This document shows positions 8,255 through 17,499 of a DNA stretch of 64,000 nt, piece after piece (within the stretch, counting starts at the first letter, position 1; every line of letters starts with the position of its first letter). A program made the position numbers and the translations under genes. The notes under the pieces are model-generated. The model did no database searches and had not been told where the DNA came from. It saw only the letters and a program-made list of their open reading frames with translations. Origin of the DNA: Alcanivorax sp. S71-1-4 (lineage in GTDB: Bacteria; Pseudomonadota; Gammaproteobacteria; Pseudomonadales; Alcanivoracaceae); assembly GCF_009846755.1 (NCBI RefSeq), contig NZ_AQOR01000007.1, positions 1 through 64,000 on the forward strand, read 5' to 3'.

Positions 8255-11125
8255 TCAGTCGGCGGTATCCTGGACGACTTCCCCGTCGTTGAGGGTGGAG
8301 CGGCGGATGGCGTCGATCACCTGGTCGCGGGAGACGGGCTTGGACAGATAGTCGTCCACGCCGGCGTCGCGAGCCTTCTGAATGTAGTCGCCGGAGGCGT
8401 GCGCGGAGAGGGCGATGATCCAGCTGCGCTGGCGGTTGTGCTGGCGCTCCAGCGTGCGGATGTGCCGGGTGGCCTCGTAGCCGTCCATCTCCGGCATCTC
8501 GCAGTCCATGAAGATCACATTCCAGTGGCGCGGGGACTGTTCGACCCGGGTCAGCGCCTCGCGGCCGTTGCTGGCCACGGTGGCACGGATGCCGGCCGTC
8601 TTGAGGATGCTGTCGATCACCAGCTGGTTGACGGCGTTGTCCTCGACGATCATCACGTTGAGCTTGTCGAGGCTGTCTTCGCCCACCGCCTGACACGCGG
8701 GCGGGGTGTGGCTGACGCGAGTCGGCACCAGCAGGTTGTAGAGTTCCTCGCGCAGGAAGCGGGCGCGGATCGGTGTCTCGATGGCCACGGCGCCGGCCGC
8801 CACGCCGGCGGCGGGAATCTCGCCGGTGGCGCCGGTCAGCAACAGCGCCGAGGGACGCAGTTCAATCGGAATCTGGTACAGCTCGTCCTTGAAGCACTGG
8901 TTCACCAGCAGCGCGTCGAACGGCGTACGGCGGGTGGCCTGTTCCAGCCGGGTGGCGGCGTCGTGAAGGTTGCGGCAGTCATCCACCTGCATGCCCCAGC
9001 GCGAGGCCATCTGGGAGACCGACAGGCTGAACGGTGGCGACGGGTCCACGATCAGCAGCCGCTTGCCATGCAGTGCGCGCAGCGTACCGGGCGAACTGAT
9101 CTGCCGGCAGTGGATGGTGAACCAGAAGGTGGCGCCGCGACCGGGCGCGCTGTTGACGCCGATCTCGCCGCCCATCAGTTCGCACAACCGTTTGCTGATG
9201 GCCAGGCCCAAACCTGCGCCGCCCTTGCGGCGGGTCGAGGAACGCTGCTCGATATTGCTGAATTCCTTGAACAGGTGCTGTTTCTGGCTGTCGTCCAGCC
9301 CGCTGCCGGTGTCCGACACCTCGAACAGCAGTACGCATTGGCCTTTGTTGTCCGGTGGCTGGCGCACCGCCACATGCAGCGCAATCTGGCCCTGCTCGGT
9401 GCACTTGAACGCGTTGCTCAGCAGGTTGGTGATGATCTGCTTGAGGCGCACCGGGTCGGTGCGGATGACTTCCGGCACGCGGCTGTCGAGATAGGTGTAG
9501 ATCGGCAACTGCCGCTCGCTGGACAGCAGCGAGAACAGCGACACGCAATCGTCCACCAGGCTCTCGACACTGACGTCGACACTTTCCAGCTCCAGCTTGC
9601 CGGCCTCGATGCGTGAGTAGTCGAGGATGTCGTTGATCACTGTCAGCAGTGACTGGGTCGACTGGTAGATGGTGTCCACGTACTGCGACTGCTGGTTGTT
9701 CAGCGCCGTGCGCCGCAGCAGGTCCGTCATGCCGAGTACGCCGTTCATGGGCGTGCGGATTTCGTGGCTCATGGTGGCCAGGAACTCGCTCTTCGCCTGA
9801 TTGCGGGCGCCGGCCTTGAAGGCTTCCATTTCCGCGCGGGCCTTTTCGTGGATGGACGTGGAATGTTCTTCCTTGAGCCGGTTGATGCGGTTGGCCAGTG
9901 CCAGCGACAACAGGACCACTTCAATGAACACGCCGGCCTGCACCAGATATTCGGTGAACAGGTTGCGCGGCAGCACGCCAAACTTGCTCAGCGACATGGT
10001 GGCGGCACCGGCGATGAAGCACAGCCAGGCCAACGTGAACACCCGGGCGTCGGGATCGCCGGCGCGGGTGCGCAGCAGGCCGACCAGCAGGATCGAGGCA
10101 TCCATGGCCAGGATGCACACCACGTCCACAGAGATGATGTACTGGCGCGGCACAAACGGGGTGAGCAGCAACAACGTGATGCCGATCAGCACATGCAGCC
10201 GCAGCAGCCGGGCCAGTAACGGCGCACGCTGGCCCAGCTCAAGAAAGTGCAGCGTGAACAGCGCCGGCAACAGCACGATGAAGGGCAGCAGGTAGACCAT
10301 CATGTAGCTGCTGAGGGTGACATTGCCCGGCCACAGGAAGCGCTGGGCGAAGCCATGCAGGATGGCCAGGAACAGTGTGATGGTGAACGACCACGCGACG
10401 TACAGCAGGTAGGCCTTTTCCCGGATCGAGAAATACAGGAACAGGTTGTACAGGATCATCACCACCATGCCGCCGAAGAACAGCCCCTGTATCAGCATGG
10501 TCTGCTGCGCGCTGTCGTTGAAGGCGTCCTGCGTGATGACGGTCATCGGTACTTGCAGGCTGTAGGCGGAGTGGGTCAGCAGGAACGCCTCGGCGGTTTC
10601 GCCGGGGGCCAGTGTCAGCGGGAAGGTGGGTTGCTGCCAGGCGACCGGACGGGCGTCGTAGGGCAACGTCAGCCCGGCACTGGCGCGATCAGTGATGCGG
10701 CCGTCGGCATGACGCAGGAACAGGTCGGCACGGGCCAGCAGCGGGTAGCGCACCTGCAGCAGCCAGAGGGTATCGGTGTCAACGGCGCGTTGCAGCGGCA
10801 GGCGAAACCAGCAGTGGTCAGTGGTGAAGCCACGATTTGGCGTGGCGTCGCCCACCGCCACCCAGGCGAACTGGTCCGGGCGCGGCAGCAGGGTTTCCGG
10901 GCTGGGCAGGGTATCTGCCGGCCCGCACAGCCAGCGGGCATGGGCATGGGCGTCTGGGTGTACCGGCGTGCTGTTGTCCAGCAGCAGCACGGCACGGGCG
11001 GGCGTGGTGCCGAGCAGGGTCAGTACGAGGGTCAGCAAAAGCAGCCACCCGCCAGCCAGACAGCGAGCCGGGTGTAATGGGTTGGTTGGTTGGATGACAA
11101 CCTGCCGGGCTACCCGCATATCCAT
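8255..11125 (-). CDS. Hybrid sensor histidine kinase/response regulator with 7TMR-DISM sensor
   Basis: A 956-residue inner-membrane hybrid kinase. In order: signal/TM segment (about 25-45), periplasmic 7TMR-DISM extracellular domain (about 60-190), seven membrane helices (about 205-405), a short coiled coil, HisKA with phospho-His 454 in [11 protein letters not shown], HATPase_c with DTGSG and GAGLGLAI boxes, a degenerate receiver, and a C-terminal receiver with phospho-Asp about 874 ([11 protein letters not shown]) and Lys in SKPV. There is no Hpt domain, so it needs an external one. The middle receiver has Asn where Asp is expected (LLVNQ) and lacks the conserved Lys. The layout recalls the RetS/LadS/PA1611 group that feeds Gac/Rsm; orthology is not established. 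Confidence 0.9.
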   Translation of the reverse strand: MDMRVARQVVIQPTNPLHPARCLAGGWLLLLTLVLTLLGTTPARAVLLLDNSTPVHPDAHAHARWLCGPADTLPSPETLLPRPDQFAWVAVGDATPNRGFTTDHCWFRLPLQRAVDTDTLWLLQVRYPLLARADLFLRHADGRITDRASAGLTLPYDARPVAWQQPTFPLTLAPGETAEAFLLTHSAYSLQVPMTVITQDAFNDSAQQTMLIQGLFFGGMVVMILYNLFLYFSIREKAYLLYVAWSFTITLFLAILHGFAQRFLWPGNVTLSSYMMVYLLPFIVLLPALFTLHFLELGQRAPLLARLLRLHVLIGITLLLLTPFVPRQYIISVDVVCILAMDASILLVGLLRTRAGDPDARVFTLAWLCFIAGAATMSLSKFGVLPRNLFTEYLVQAGVFIEVVLLSLALANRINRLKEEHSTSIHEKARAEMEAFKAGARNQAKSEFLATMSHEIRTPMNGVLGMTDLLRRTALNNQQSQYVDTIYQSTQSLLTVINDILDYSRIEAGKLELESVDVSVESLVDDCVSLFSLLSSERQLPIYTYLDSRVPEVIRTDPVRLKQIITNLLSNAFKCTEQGQIALHVAVRQPPDNKGQCVLLFEVSDTGSGLDDSQKQHLFKEFSNIEQRSSTRRKGGAGLGLAISKRLCELMGGEIGVNSAPGRGATFWFTIHCRQISSPGTLRALHGKRLLIVDPSPPFSLSVSQMASRWGMQVDDCRNLHDAATRLEQATRRTPFDALLVNQCFKDELYQIPIELRPSALLLTGATGEIPAAGVAAGAVAIETPIRARFLREELYNLLVPTRVSHTPPACQAVGEDSLDKLNVMIVEDNAVNQLVIDSILKTAGIRATVASNGREALTRVEQSPRHWNVIFMDCEMPEMDGYEATRHIRTLERQHNRQRSWIIALSAHASGDYIQKARDAGVDDYLSKPVSRDQVIDAIRRSTLNDGEVVQDTAD

Positions 11126-11425
11126 GTATTGGTCTCGTTCAGGGTGTCGGGCGTCGTGCCCGCACCATGCCTGGCCCTGTTTGGGGATACCACGCGGCGG
11201 TGATATAAGTGTGCTCAGGCTTCTGAGTCTTTTTTCCTATAAGGCAATCCTAGCCGTCACGTGCGGCGGCGACAATTTTAATCATCACGGTGTGTGACCG
11301 GCGTTGGCCTGGTGCCCCGGGGTTTTGGCCTCCCGGGCATACGCAGGCCGTTTTTATATCAGGGAAGGGCGGGCGCCTGCCGAGGGCGTCCGGATAACCG
11401 ATATCTGAAGGAGAAGGGGACAACA
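11126..11425. other. Divergent intergenic region, hybrid kinase / PhoD-like gene
   Basis: This 300-bp gap carries no convincing ORF. It contains two TATAAG -10-like hexamers on the plus strand (11204-11209 and 11238-11243) and, between them, a short hairpin (CTCAG/CTGAG, 11214-11227) followed by a TCTTTTTT run. That could be a weak attenuator in the leader of the downstream phosphatase gene. No repeat or known operator was recognised. Confidence 0.4.
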
Positions 11426-12871
11426 ATGCAGGTGGCTGCATTTTCAGTAGGGCCGCTGGTGGGTGACTGCGGCCGCACCAGGGTACGTATTCTGGGCCGC
11501 GCGGACATCGCCGCCGCGACCGCGCGCGGCAAGGCGATGCTTGGCCGTATCCAGTGGCGGCCGCGGCCCGTGCCGGGGCAGGGGGAAGCAGACTGGACAT
11601 TGCCGTTGGCCTTTCGCCTGAACAGCAACTTCGATGGCAGTGGCGTGGTGGTGCTCAATGACCTGCTGCCGGGCGTGGAGTATGAATACCGCGCCGGCTG
11701 GGTGACCGATGAAACCGTGGCCGGGGAGCAGCTGGACTGGACGCGCATCACGCCCGGCCGGTTTCGCACCGCGCCGGCGGATGACACCGCGCCGGTGAGC
11801 TTTCTGTTCGGTTCCTGCTGCTACCGGTTTTTTGATCTCAACGGGCTGGTCTCCGACGACCGCGCTGACAAGACCTTCGGCGCCATGCTCAATCACCAGC
11901 GCCAGCATGGCGACGTGGATTTTGTCATGCTCTGCGGCGACCAGATCTACGCTGACCCGTTGAACCGGCTCGGCGCGATCAGCGCGGAAGAGCAGTACCT
12001 GTCCCTGTACCGCAAGGTATTTGGCCAGCCGAACATCCGCGAACTGATGGCGACCACGCCGACCTACATGATCCTCGACGATCACGAGATCGAGGATAAC
12101 TGGCCGGCCAGTGCTTCGAAGGAAGACTGGGTCGGCAAGTTGCCGGCGGCGCTGAAGGCGTACCAGATTTATCAGGCGTCGCACGGGCCGGCGATGCCGC
12201 TGGACCCCAGCGGCCGCTACCTCGACTGCGACCCGGACCATCTCTGGTACAGCTTTCGCCGCGGATGCGTGGACATGTTCGTACTGGATGTCCGCACCGA
12301 GCGGCATCTGGCGGAGACGGCGCGCGAGCGCATGATGATTTCCGAGCGCCAGGAACAGGCGCTGACCGAGTGGCTGCTCGACGGCAGTGACCGGGTGAAG
12401 CTGATCGTCTCGCCGGTGGTGGTGTTTCCCGACCAGCGCCGGTGGTTCCGCCGCAAGGATGCCTGGGAAGGTTTTGTCGCCCAGCGCGCACGCATTCTCG
12501 ACGTGATCCGGCGCAACCGGCTGCAACGGGTGGCGTTCCTGTCCGGCGATGTGCATGCCTCGCTGGTGGCGGCGTTGCACAGCCGCCAGGGCGGTCAGCA
12601 GGTGACGATGTATAACCTGGTCTGCTCGGGGCTGTTCTGGCCCACGGCCCTGATGGCGTTCCGCTGGTACTCACCGATGGTGGACGGCAAGGGCCGGCTG
12701 GCGACCGGCGGGCTCTGGTCACGCTACCGGGTGGAATTGCTGAAAGGCCTGTACAGCCGGGATGCCTTTGCCCGCGTGGACGTTACCCCTGACGGCTTCC
12801 GCTACCGGCTCTATGACCGCCGCGGTGATCCGTTGCCGGAGTTCTGGCTGGAGCGCGCCTGGCAGGGGTGA
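11426..12871 (+). CDS. PhoD-like alkaline phosphatase family protein
   Basis: A 481-residue metallophosphoesterase of the PhoD-like type. Metal-ligand segments are FLFGSCC, MLCGDQIYADP, the core YMILDDHEIEDNW and, late, LSGDVHAS. The N-terminal beta-rich part resembles the Fn3-like domain of the family. There is no Tat or Sec signal, so unlike secreted PhoD this form is probably cytoplasmic; the substrate is unknown. The ATG at 11426 follows an AAGGAGAAGGGG ribosome-site region; the open frame from 11294 lacks one. It is followed by the GacA-box/terminator region. Confidence 0.85.
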   Translation: MQVAAFSVGPLVGDCGRTRVRILGRADIAAATARGKAMLGRIQWRPRPVPGQGEADWTLPLAFRLNSNFDGSGVVVLNDLLPGVEYEYRAGWVTDETVAGEQLDWTRITPGRFRTAPADDTAPVSFLFGSCCYRFFDLNGLVSDDRADKTFGAMLNHQRQHGDVDFVMLCGDQIYADPLNRLGAISAEEQYLSLYRKVFGQPNIRELMATTPTYMILDDHEIEDNWPASASKEDWVGKLPAALKAYQIYQASHGPAMPLDPSGRYLDCDPDHLWYSFRRGCVDMFVLDVRTERHLAETARERMMISERQEQALTEWLLDGSDRVKLIVSPVVVFPDQRRWFRRKDAWEGFVAQRARILDVIRRNRLQRVAFLSGDVHASLVAALHSRQGGQQVTMYNLVCSGLFWPTALMAFRWYSPMVDGKGRLATGGLWSRYRVELLKGLYSRDAFARVDVTPDGFRYRLYDRRGDPLPEFWLERAWQG

Positions 12872-12920
12872 CATGACAGGATAGTGGCACCGTGCAATGT
12901 GGCGAATGTCCTGCGCACGA

Positions 12921-12938
12921 TGTAGGCAAAGGCTTACA
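12921..12938 (+). promoter_or_regulatory. GacA-type upstream activating sequence
   Basis: TGTAGG-CAAAGG-CTTACA differs at one position from the GacA box TGTAAG-N6-CTTACA that controls Rsm small RNAs in pseudomonads. It is intergenic, about 63 bp before a plausible start point, and a good intrinsic terminator follows. Function is inferred. Confidence 0.5.
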
Positions 12939-12992
12939 GAAACTGACGGCATTTGCCTGCGTTCAGGCGATGCCTGGCGGTCTACTCTGGTG

Positions 12993-13075
12993 GGGCATGG
13001 ACGCACTAGAGCAACACGGAGGTTCCCTTTTCGGCCTGTAACGACATTGCCCGCTCCCCGGCGGGCCTCTTTTTC
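12993..13075 (+). ncRNA. Candidate Gac-controlled small RNA
   Basis: A non-coding stretch between the GacA-type box and the intrinsic terminator at 13049-13075. A TCTACT -10-like hexamer at 12981-12986 would put the 5' end near 12993, about 63 bp from the box centre, giving an RNA of about 83 nt. It has GGA motifs at 12999 and 13018; two more (13082, 13098) lie past the terminator, the latter in the loop of a perfect 6-bp hairpin (13091-13106) reading CAGGGATG, which matches the CsrA/RsmA loop consensus. Two GGAs are few for an RsmY/Z RNA, so this stays a candidate. Confidence 0.4.
13049..13075 (+). terminator. Intrinsic terminator
   Basis: A perfect 6-bp GC stem (GCCCGC/GCGGGC) with a 6-nt loop, followed by CTCTTTTTC on the plus strand. 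It lies 178 bp past the phosphatase stop, so it may end that transcript, the candidate small RNA, or both. Confidence 0.75.
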
Positions 13076-13136
13076 TGGCAGGGACGCTTTCCGGCAGGGA
13101 TGCCGGCCTCCGGGCGAACGCACGCAGAGATGACAA

Positions 13137-13166
13137 ACGGGTGAGGCAGGGTACTGTCTCACCCGT
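13137..13166 (-). terminator. Inverted repeat downstream of the DUF2288 gene
   Basis: A perfect 9-bp inverted repeat (ACGGGTGAG/CTCACCCGT) with a 12-nt loop, 7 bp past the DUF2288 stop. On the minus strand it is followed by only TTTG, so it would be a modest terminator. Confidence 0.5.
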
Positions 13167-13172
13167 CGTCGT

Positions 13173-13472
13173 TCAGGCGGCGGGCTGTATCAGCACCCAG
13201 GGTGCGACCACCACTGCCCACAGGGCCGCATTGGTCTTTGACCATGCCGCTGCCTGCGTATCGCTGACCCGCATGACCTCGCCGGCCGCCATCCAGGCGG
13301 CCACCTCGTCTCTCTGGTCGTTGGCAAAAGCAGTGGCCACGGCCACCAGATCAAGACCGGGTTGCACCAGTACCGTCTGCCCACGGGCAAAGAAGGGCTG
13401 CAACGCGCTCCACTCGATGCGGGCAGTTTCGTGATTCAGTTTCGCGGCGGTCAGATCGGTGTCCTGAGTCAT
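13173..13472 (-). CDS. DUF2288 domain-containing protein
   Basis: A 99-residue cytoplasmic protein. The segments LNHETARIEWSALQPFFARG, DLVAVA and WAVVVAPWVLIQP are the DUF2288 signature, common in pseudomonads and cyanobacteria. No catalytic motif is visible and the function is unknown. It is a monocistronic gene divergent from the MpaB-like gene, with a terminator-like repeat just downstream. Confidence 0.8.
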   Translation of the reverse strand: MTQDTDLTAAKLNHETARIEWSALQPFFARGQTVLVQPGLDLVAVATAFANDQRDEVAAWMAAGEVMRVSDTQAAAWSKTNAALWAVVVAPWVLIQPAA

Positions 13473-13717
13473 GGCATCGGCGGCGGTGGTTCCTGGGGCG
13501 GGCGAGTATAACAGGGTGTTGAGCGGCCCGCCGGCCAGGGTGAACGAATCACGCGGATCGGTATACGTGACCGGAACTATCGCTGGGCGCCATGTTTGCG
13601 GTCATTGACCCTGCGGGCTGCCCGGCGGCAATGTGAGCGCCAGAACCAGCCGGTTTTGTCGGCGCTGTTTTATTGTCAGCACCGCGTCCCCGGCATTGCC
13701 TGTCACTGGAGAAGCTC

Positions 13718-14881
13718 ATGTCCACCACCGTCCTGCCGCCCTTGGGTGACATCCCGGCCCGGGATTCGCTGCGTTTCACACCGCCCTACACCGAGGACGC
13801 GCTTGATCAGTTGCGCACGCAGGGTGATCCGATGGCGGATGACGTGGTGGCCGCGCTGGCGGCGGAAGGCGCCCTGACCGGTTTTCACGATCTGCTGGGT
13901 GTCGTGCGCGAGCGCGCCGCGCAGCAGGGCGGTGTGTACCAGGCGTTCCTGGATGCCTGCAATGATGTGCCCGACTGGGTGGACTTCGACGCCATGCGTA
14001 CCGGCCAGCGGATGCTGGCAGCCTTCCCGGTGAACATGGGGATTGCGCTGTTCACTGGCAGCCTGGTAGGCGGCGCCGTGTTTGTGAAAATGGCGCTGGT
14101 GACCTCGATGACCGGCATGCTCAGCGGCGACTCCAGCCGGCGTCTGGATGAAACCGCAGCGATGGTGTTGCGCATGGCCTTCCCCGGCAACCTGGAACCG
14201 GGCGGAGAGGGGCATGAACTGCTGATGCGGGTACGCATGCTGCACGCGGCCATTCGCCGTTTTCTGGTCGACAGCGGCCGCTTTGCCCATCCGGTCGAGG
14301 TGCCGATCAACCAGCAGGATCTGGCCATCACGCTCGGGCTGTTCGGTTACCTGAACATCCGCAGCCTGGCGATGATGAATATCCATTTCAATGATCGCGA
14401 ACTGGATTCCTTCAACCTGTTGTGGCGCTACACCGGCCATGTGCTGGGGATCCGCCCGGAGGTGCTGCCGCAATCGGTGCAGGACCAGCAGGCGTTTTTC
14501 CTTGCCAGCCTCAAGCACCAGGCGCGTCCGGAACGGCTGGATGCACGCACCCGGCAGGTGATGGACAACGTCGCCGCCAATGCGGCACGGCGCATGGCCG
14601 GTGTCAGTGAGCCGATGGCGCGGAAATTTCTCTATCAGAGTTGCCGCTGGTTATCCGGCAATGAGTATGTGACCGGCATGGAAATTGAGGATGCCGGGGA
14701 GTACGCCGGCATCAAGCTGCTGAAAGGCCTCGGGCGGGTATCCTACTGGGTATGGCGCTATGTGCCCGGCGGGCAGGCCATGCTTTACGCGATCGGTACG
14801 CGCGGTTACCGCAAGGCGCTGGCGCGCATGGCGCGGACGAAAGACAAGCAGGGCGAGTATCGCGTCAGGACCGTGGAGTAG
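13718..14881 (+). CDS. Oxygenase MpaB family protein (DUF2236)
   Basis: A 387-residue helical protein resembling the MpaB/latex-clearing oxygenase family, heme proteins such as rubber oxygenase Lcp. Visible family features are the PDWVDFDAMRTGQ region, a hydrophobic Gly-rich helix (NMGIALFTGSLVGG), a conserved RVRMLHAAIRR helix and later INQQDLAITLGLFGY. A residual signal peptide is not evident. The substrate is unknown and may be hydrophobic. The ATG at 13718 has GGAGAAG six bases upstream. It stands alone between divergent DUF2288 and convergent GST genes. Confidence 0.75.
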   Translation: MSTTVLPPLGDIPARDSLRFTPPYTEDALDQLRTQGDPMADDVVAALAAEGALTGFHDLLGVVRERAAQQGGVYQAFLDACNDVPDWVDFDAMRTGQRMLAAFPVNMGIALFTGSLVGGAVFVKMALVTSMTGMLSGDSSRRLDETAAMVLRMAFPGNLEPGGEGHELLMRVRMLHAAIRRFLVDSGRFAHPVEVPINQQDLAITLGLFGYLNIRSLAMMNIHFNDRELDSFNLLWRYTGHVLGIRPEVLPQSVQDQQAFFLASLKHQARPERLDARTRQVMDNVAANAARRMAGVSEPMARKFLYQSCRWLSGNEYVTGMEIEDAGEYAGIKLLKGLGRVSYWVWRYVPGGQAMLYAIGTRGYRKALARMARTKDKQGEYRVRTVE

Positions 14882-14893
14882 GGGGAAGACCGG

Positions 14894-14932
14894 ACGTCCG
14901 GCGCAAAAAAAAGTGCTTGTAGCGCCGGACGT
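14894..14932. repeat. Inverted repeat in a convergent gap
   Basis: A perfect 11-bp palindrome (ACGTCCGGCGC/GCGCCGGACGT) flanks a 17-nt A-rich spacer between the MpaB and GST stop codons. Further ACGTCCG units follow at 14943-14957. It looks like a REP-type extragenic palindrome or a bidirectional terminator without clean T-tracts. Confidence 0.6.
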
Positions 14933-14964
14933 ACGAGGCCTGACGTCCGACGTCCGACGCCCGC

Positions 14965-15624
14965 CTATTTCTGCACAATACTTTTCGCTGCCTCCAGCAC
15001 CTTCGCTGGTTCCAGTTCCCCCGGCACCTTCACGCCGCGGTCCACCGCCTCACGCGCGCGGATCTGGTCCAGCCAGCGCTTGAGATGATCCAGCCCGGTG
15101 ACATCCACGCCGGACCAGGCGTGAGTGCGCGCCCAGCACCAGTTGGCGATGTCGGCGATGGAGTAGTCACCCGCCAGGAATTCGTGGTCTGCCAGTTGTG
15201 TGTCGAGCACGGTCAGCAGGCGGCGCGATTCATTCTGGTAGCGGTCGATAGCCACTTCGATCTTCTCTGGCATATACCGGAAAAATACATTGGCCTGGCC
15301 CATCATCGGGCCGACCCCGCCGATCTGGAACATCAGCCACTGGATGACCTGTGAACGCCCCTTGGCATCGGCAGGCATCAGCATACCGGTCTTTTCTGCC
15401 AGGTAGATCATGATGGCGCCGGATTCGAACACCGGGAAATCACCATTGTCGTGATCGACGATGGCGGGAATGCGGCCATTGGGATTGATCTTCAGAAAGC
15501 CGGGCTTTTTCTGTTCCCCCTTCATCAGGTCCAGCGCGACGACGTTGTACGGCAGGCCCATCTCTTCAAGGGTGACGGAGGCTTTCCAGCCGTTCGGGGT
15601 GGCGGCGGTGTAGAGGTCGATCAT
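14965..15624 (-). CDS. Glutathione S-transferase family protein (YfcG/YghU-like)
   Basis: A 219-residue cytoplasmic GST. The N-terminal thioredoxin-fold domain has [25 protein letters not shown] and the glutathione-binding [15 protein letters not shown]; the C-terminal all-helical domain has [13 protein letters not shown]. The TPNG start region is typical of the disulfide-bond reductase-like YfcG/YghU subgroup rather than detoxifying GSTs. The ATG at 15624 has AGGAGC upstream. It is divergent from the radical SAM gene. Confidence 0.88.
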   Translation of the reverse strand: MIDLYTAATPNGWKASVTLEEMGLPYNVVALDLMKGEQKKPGFLKINPNGRIPAIVDHDNGDFPVFESGAIMIYLAEKTGMLMPADAKGRSQVIQWLMFQIGGVGPMMGQANVFFRYMPEKIEVAIDRYQNESRRLLTVLDTQLADHEFLAGDYSIADIANWCWARTHAWSGVDVTGLDHLKRWLDQIRAREAVDRGVKVPGELEPAKVLEAAKSIVQK

Positions 15625-15734
15625 AGAAGCTCCTGTATTTACCGTAACGAGCAACACCAGAACTCTGCCTTATCTTGCGTCACGGGAGGTGGGACCGCCA
15701 TCACGATTGCAAGCGATATGACATTCTGGTGAAA

Positions 15735-15754
15735 TACTGTCCATATGATCAGTA
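15735..15754 (+). promoter_or_regulatory. LexA (SOS) box
   Basis: TACTGT-CCATATGA-TCAGTA matches 15 of 20 positions of the gammaproteobacterial LexA consensus, with the essential CTG-N10-CAG core and perfect TACTG/CAGTA arms. It sits immediately before the radical SAM gene. As I recall, the Pseudomonas aeruginosa homologue PA0069 belongs to the LexA regulon, which supports the call. Confidence 0.75.
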
Positions 15755-15767
15755 TATGGTTTTGGCG

Positions 15768-16829
15768 ATGACCACAGGCCGGGGCAGCACCAGTAATCTG
15801 CCGGGGCGGTTTATCCGCACGGTGACGGAATTCGAGCCGGGCGAGCGGGGCGCGGCGGCGCAGCAGGCCGAGGGCGGGGCGCCGCCAGTGCGGCCCACCC
15901 GGCTGCACGCGGAAGAGTGCAAAAGCATTCTGGTAGGCAACCAGTCGCCGGACATTCCGTTTTCCCTCAGCATCAACCCGTATCGCGGCTGTGAGCATGG
16001 CTGCATCTACTGTTTTGCGCGGCCGACCCACAGTTACCTGGAACTGTCGCCGGGGCTGGATTTCGAGACGGAGATTTTCTGCAAGGACAACGCCGACCAG
16101 GTGTTGCGCCAGCAGTTGATGCGCAAAAGCTACCAATGCCAGCCGGTGGCCATCGGTGCCGCCACGGACCCGTACCAGCCGGCGGAACGCAGCCGTGAAA
16201 TCACCCGGCGGCTGTTGCAGGTGCTGGCGGCGTTTCAGCACCCGGTCACACTGATCACGAAGAGTTCGCTGGTGCTGCGCGACCTGGATATTCTCGCGCC
16301 GCTGGCAGAGCAGTCGCTGGTCTCGGTGGCCATGTCGGTGACCACTCTGGACAACCGGCTCAAGTCGATGCTCGAACCCCGCGCCAGCGCCGGCAGCCGC
16401 CGTGTAGAGGTGATCCGCGAGCTGACCCGCGCGGGGGTGCCGGTGACGTTGCTGTTTGCGCCGGTGATTCCGTTTATCAACGATCACGAACTCGAGGCCA
16501 TTGTCGCGGCCAGCGCGGAGGCCGGCGCCACGCAGGCCGGTTATGTGGTGCTGCGTTTGCCGCACGAGGTGAACCCGTTGTGGCAACAATGGCTGGCCAC
16601 GCATTTTCCGCAACGGGCGGCGAAGGTGATGTCGGTGGTGAACGGTCTGCACGGTGGCCGCGATTATCGCAGCGAATGGTTTGTGCGGCAGACCGGACAA
16701 GGCGCCTGGGCGGACCTGATTGCGCAGCGCTTCGACATTGCATTGCGCCGCCACGGCATGGTGGGGCGCTCGCGCCGGTTGCGCACCGATCTGTTCCGTC
16801 GCCCGGAGCAGCAGTTGTCGTTGTTCTGA
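15768..16829 (+). CDS. PA0069-family radical SAM protein
   Basis: A 353-residue radical SAM enzyme of unknown substrate. The cluster motif is CEHGCIYC (CxxxCxxC) near residue 70, followed by YCFARPTHSYLELSPG. The N-terminal N-P-R-x-H-like substrate region and SINPYRGC are typical of the PA0069/SplB-related group. The start is uncertain: ATGs at 15756 and 15768 are both possible and neither has a good ribosome site; 15768 gives the usual short N-terminus. A LexA box directly upstream predicts DNA-damage induction, so a repair-related role is plausible but unproven. Confidence 0.88.
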   Translation: MTTGRGSTSNLPGRFIRTVTEFEPGERGAAAQQAEGGAPPVRPTRLHAEECKSILVGNQSPDIPFSLSINPYRGCEHGCIYCFARPTHSYLELSPGLDFETEIFCKDNADQVLRQQLMRKSYQCQPVAIGAATDPYQPAERSREITRRLLQVLAAFQHPVTLITKSSLVLRDLDILAPLAEQSLVSVAMSVTTLDNRLKSMLEPRASAGSRRVEVIRELTRAGVPVTLLFAPVIPFINDHELEAIVAASAEAGATQAGYVVLRLPHEVNPLWQQWLATHFPQRAAKVMSVVNGLHGGRDYRSEWFVRQTGQGAWADLIAQRFDIALRRHGMVGRSRRLRTDLFRRPEQQLSLF

Positions 16830-16875
16830 TGCGTGGGCATCATGCCCGCACGATCATGACTTGCAGGATGGCGCG

Positions 16876-17499
16876 ATGTCCGAACCCTCTCCCTTGCTCT
16901 GGCGCCGACCGGCAGCCGGGCCGCACGCGACATTGCTGTTGGCCCACGGGGCCGGTGCACCGATGGACAGCGATTTCATGACAGCGATGAGCGACGCGCT
17001 GGTCGCGCACGGCATCGCCGTCGCCCGGTTTGAATTTCCCTACATGGCGCGTCGCCGTACCGAAGGCGGCAAGCGGCCACCGGATCGGCAGCCGGTGTTG
17101 CTGGCCGCGTTTGCCGAAACGCTGCAACGCATGCCGGGCCGCTGTTTTATCGGCGGCAAATCCATGGGGGGGCGCATGGCGAGCCTGCTGGCGGCCGAGG
17201 GTGCCGATGTGGCGGGCGTGGTCTGTTTCGGTTATCCGTTTCATCCACCGGGCAAGCTGGAAAAAACACGCACGGCGCATCTGCCGGGGCTGCCGGTGCC
17301 GATGCTGGTATGCCAGGGCACTCGCGATCCGTTTGGCACACGGGAGCAGGTGGAGGGTTATGCGCTGGGCCCGCAGGTCTCGCTGCAGTGGCTGCCCGAC
17401 GGTGACCACGATCTGAAACCGCGCAAGGCCAGCGGCCTGACCCTCGCTGACAATATCGCTGCTGCCGCGCGTGCGGCAGCGGCGTTCATGACCGGCTGA
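16876..17499 (+). CDS. Alpha/beta hydrolase (KANL3/TEX30-like)
   Basis: A 207-residue small alpha/beta hydrolase. The oxyanion segment is LLLAHGAGAPMDS, the nucleophile Ser is in GGKSMGGRMAS, the acid in CQGTRDPFG and the His in DGDHDLKP. This matches the COG3571 group of predicted hydrolases; the substrate is unknown. It begins 46 bp after the radical SAM gene and may share its SOS-linked transcript. Its stop overlaps the convergent GNAT-C39 gene by 14 bp. The ATG at 16876 is chosen because the upstream frame overlaps the radical SAM gene. Confidence 0.82.
   Translation: MSEPSPLLWRRPAAGPHATLLLAHGAGAPMDSDFMTAMSDALVAHGIAVARFEFPYMARRRTEGGKRPPDRQPVLLAAFAETLQRMPGRCFIGGKSMGGRMASLLAAEGADVAGVVCFGYPFHPPGKLEKTRTAHLPGLPVPMLVCQGTRDPFGTREQVEGYALGPQVSLQWLPDGDHDLKPRKASGLTLADNIAAAARAAAAFMTG

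Noticed and set aside
14894-14957. Repeated ACGTCCG units considered as a CRISPR or iteron array
   Set aside because: Units are only 7-8 bp, there are no spacers of regular size and no cas or rep genes.
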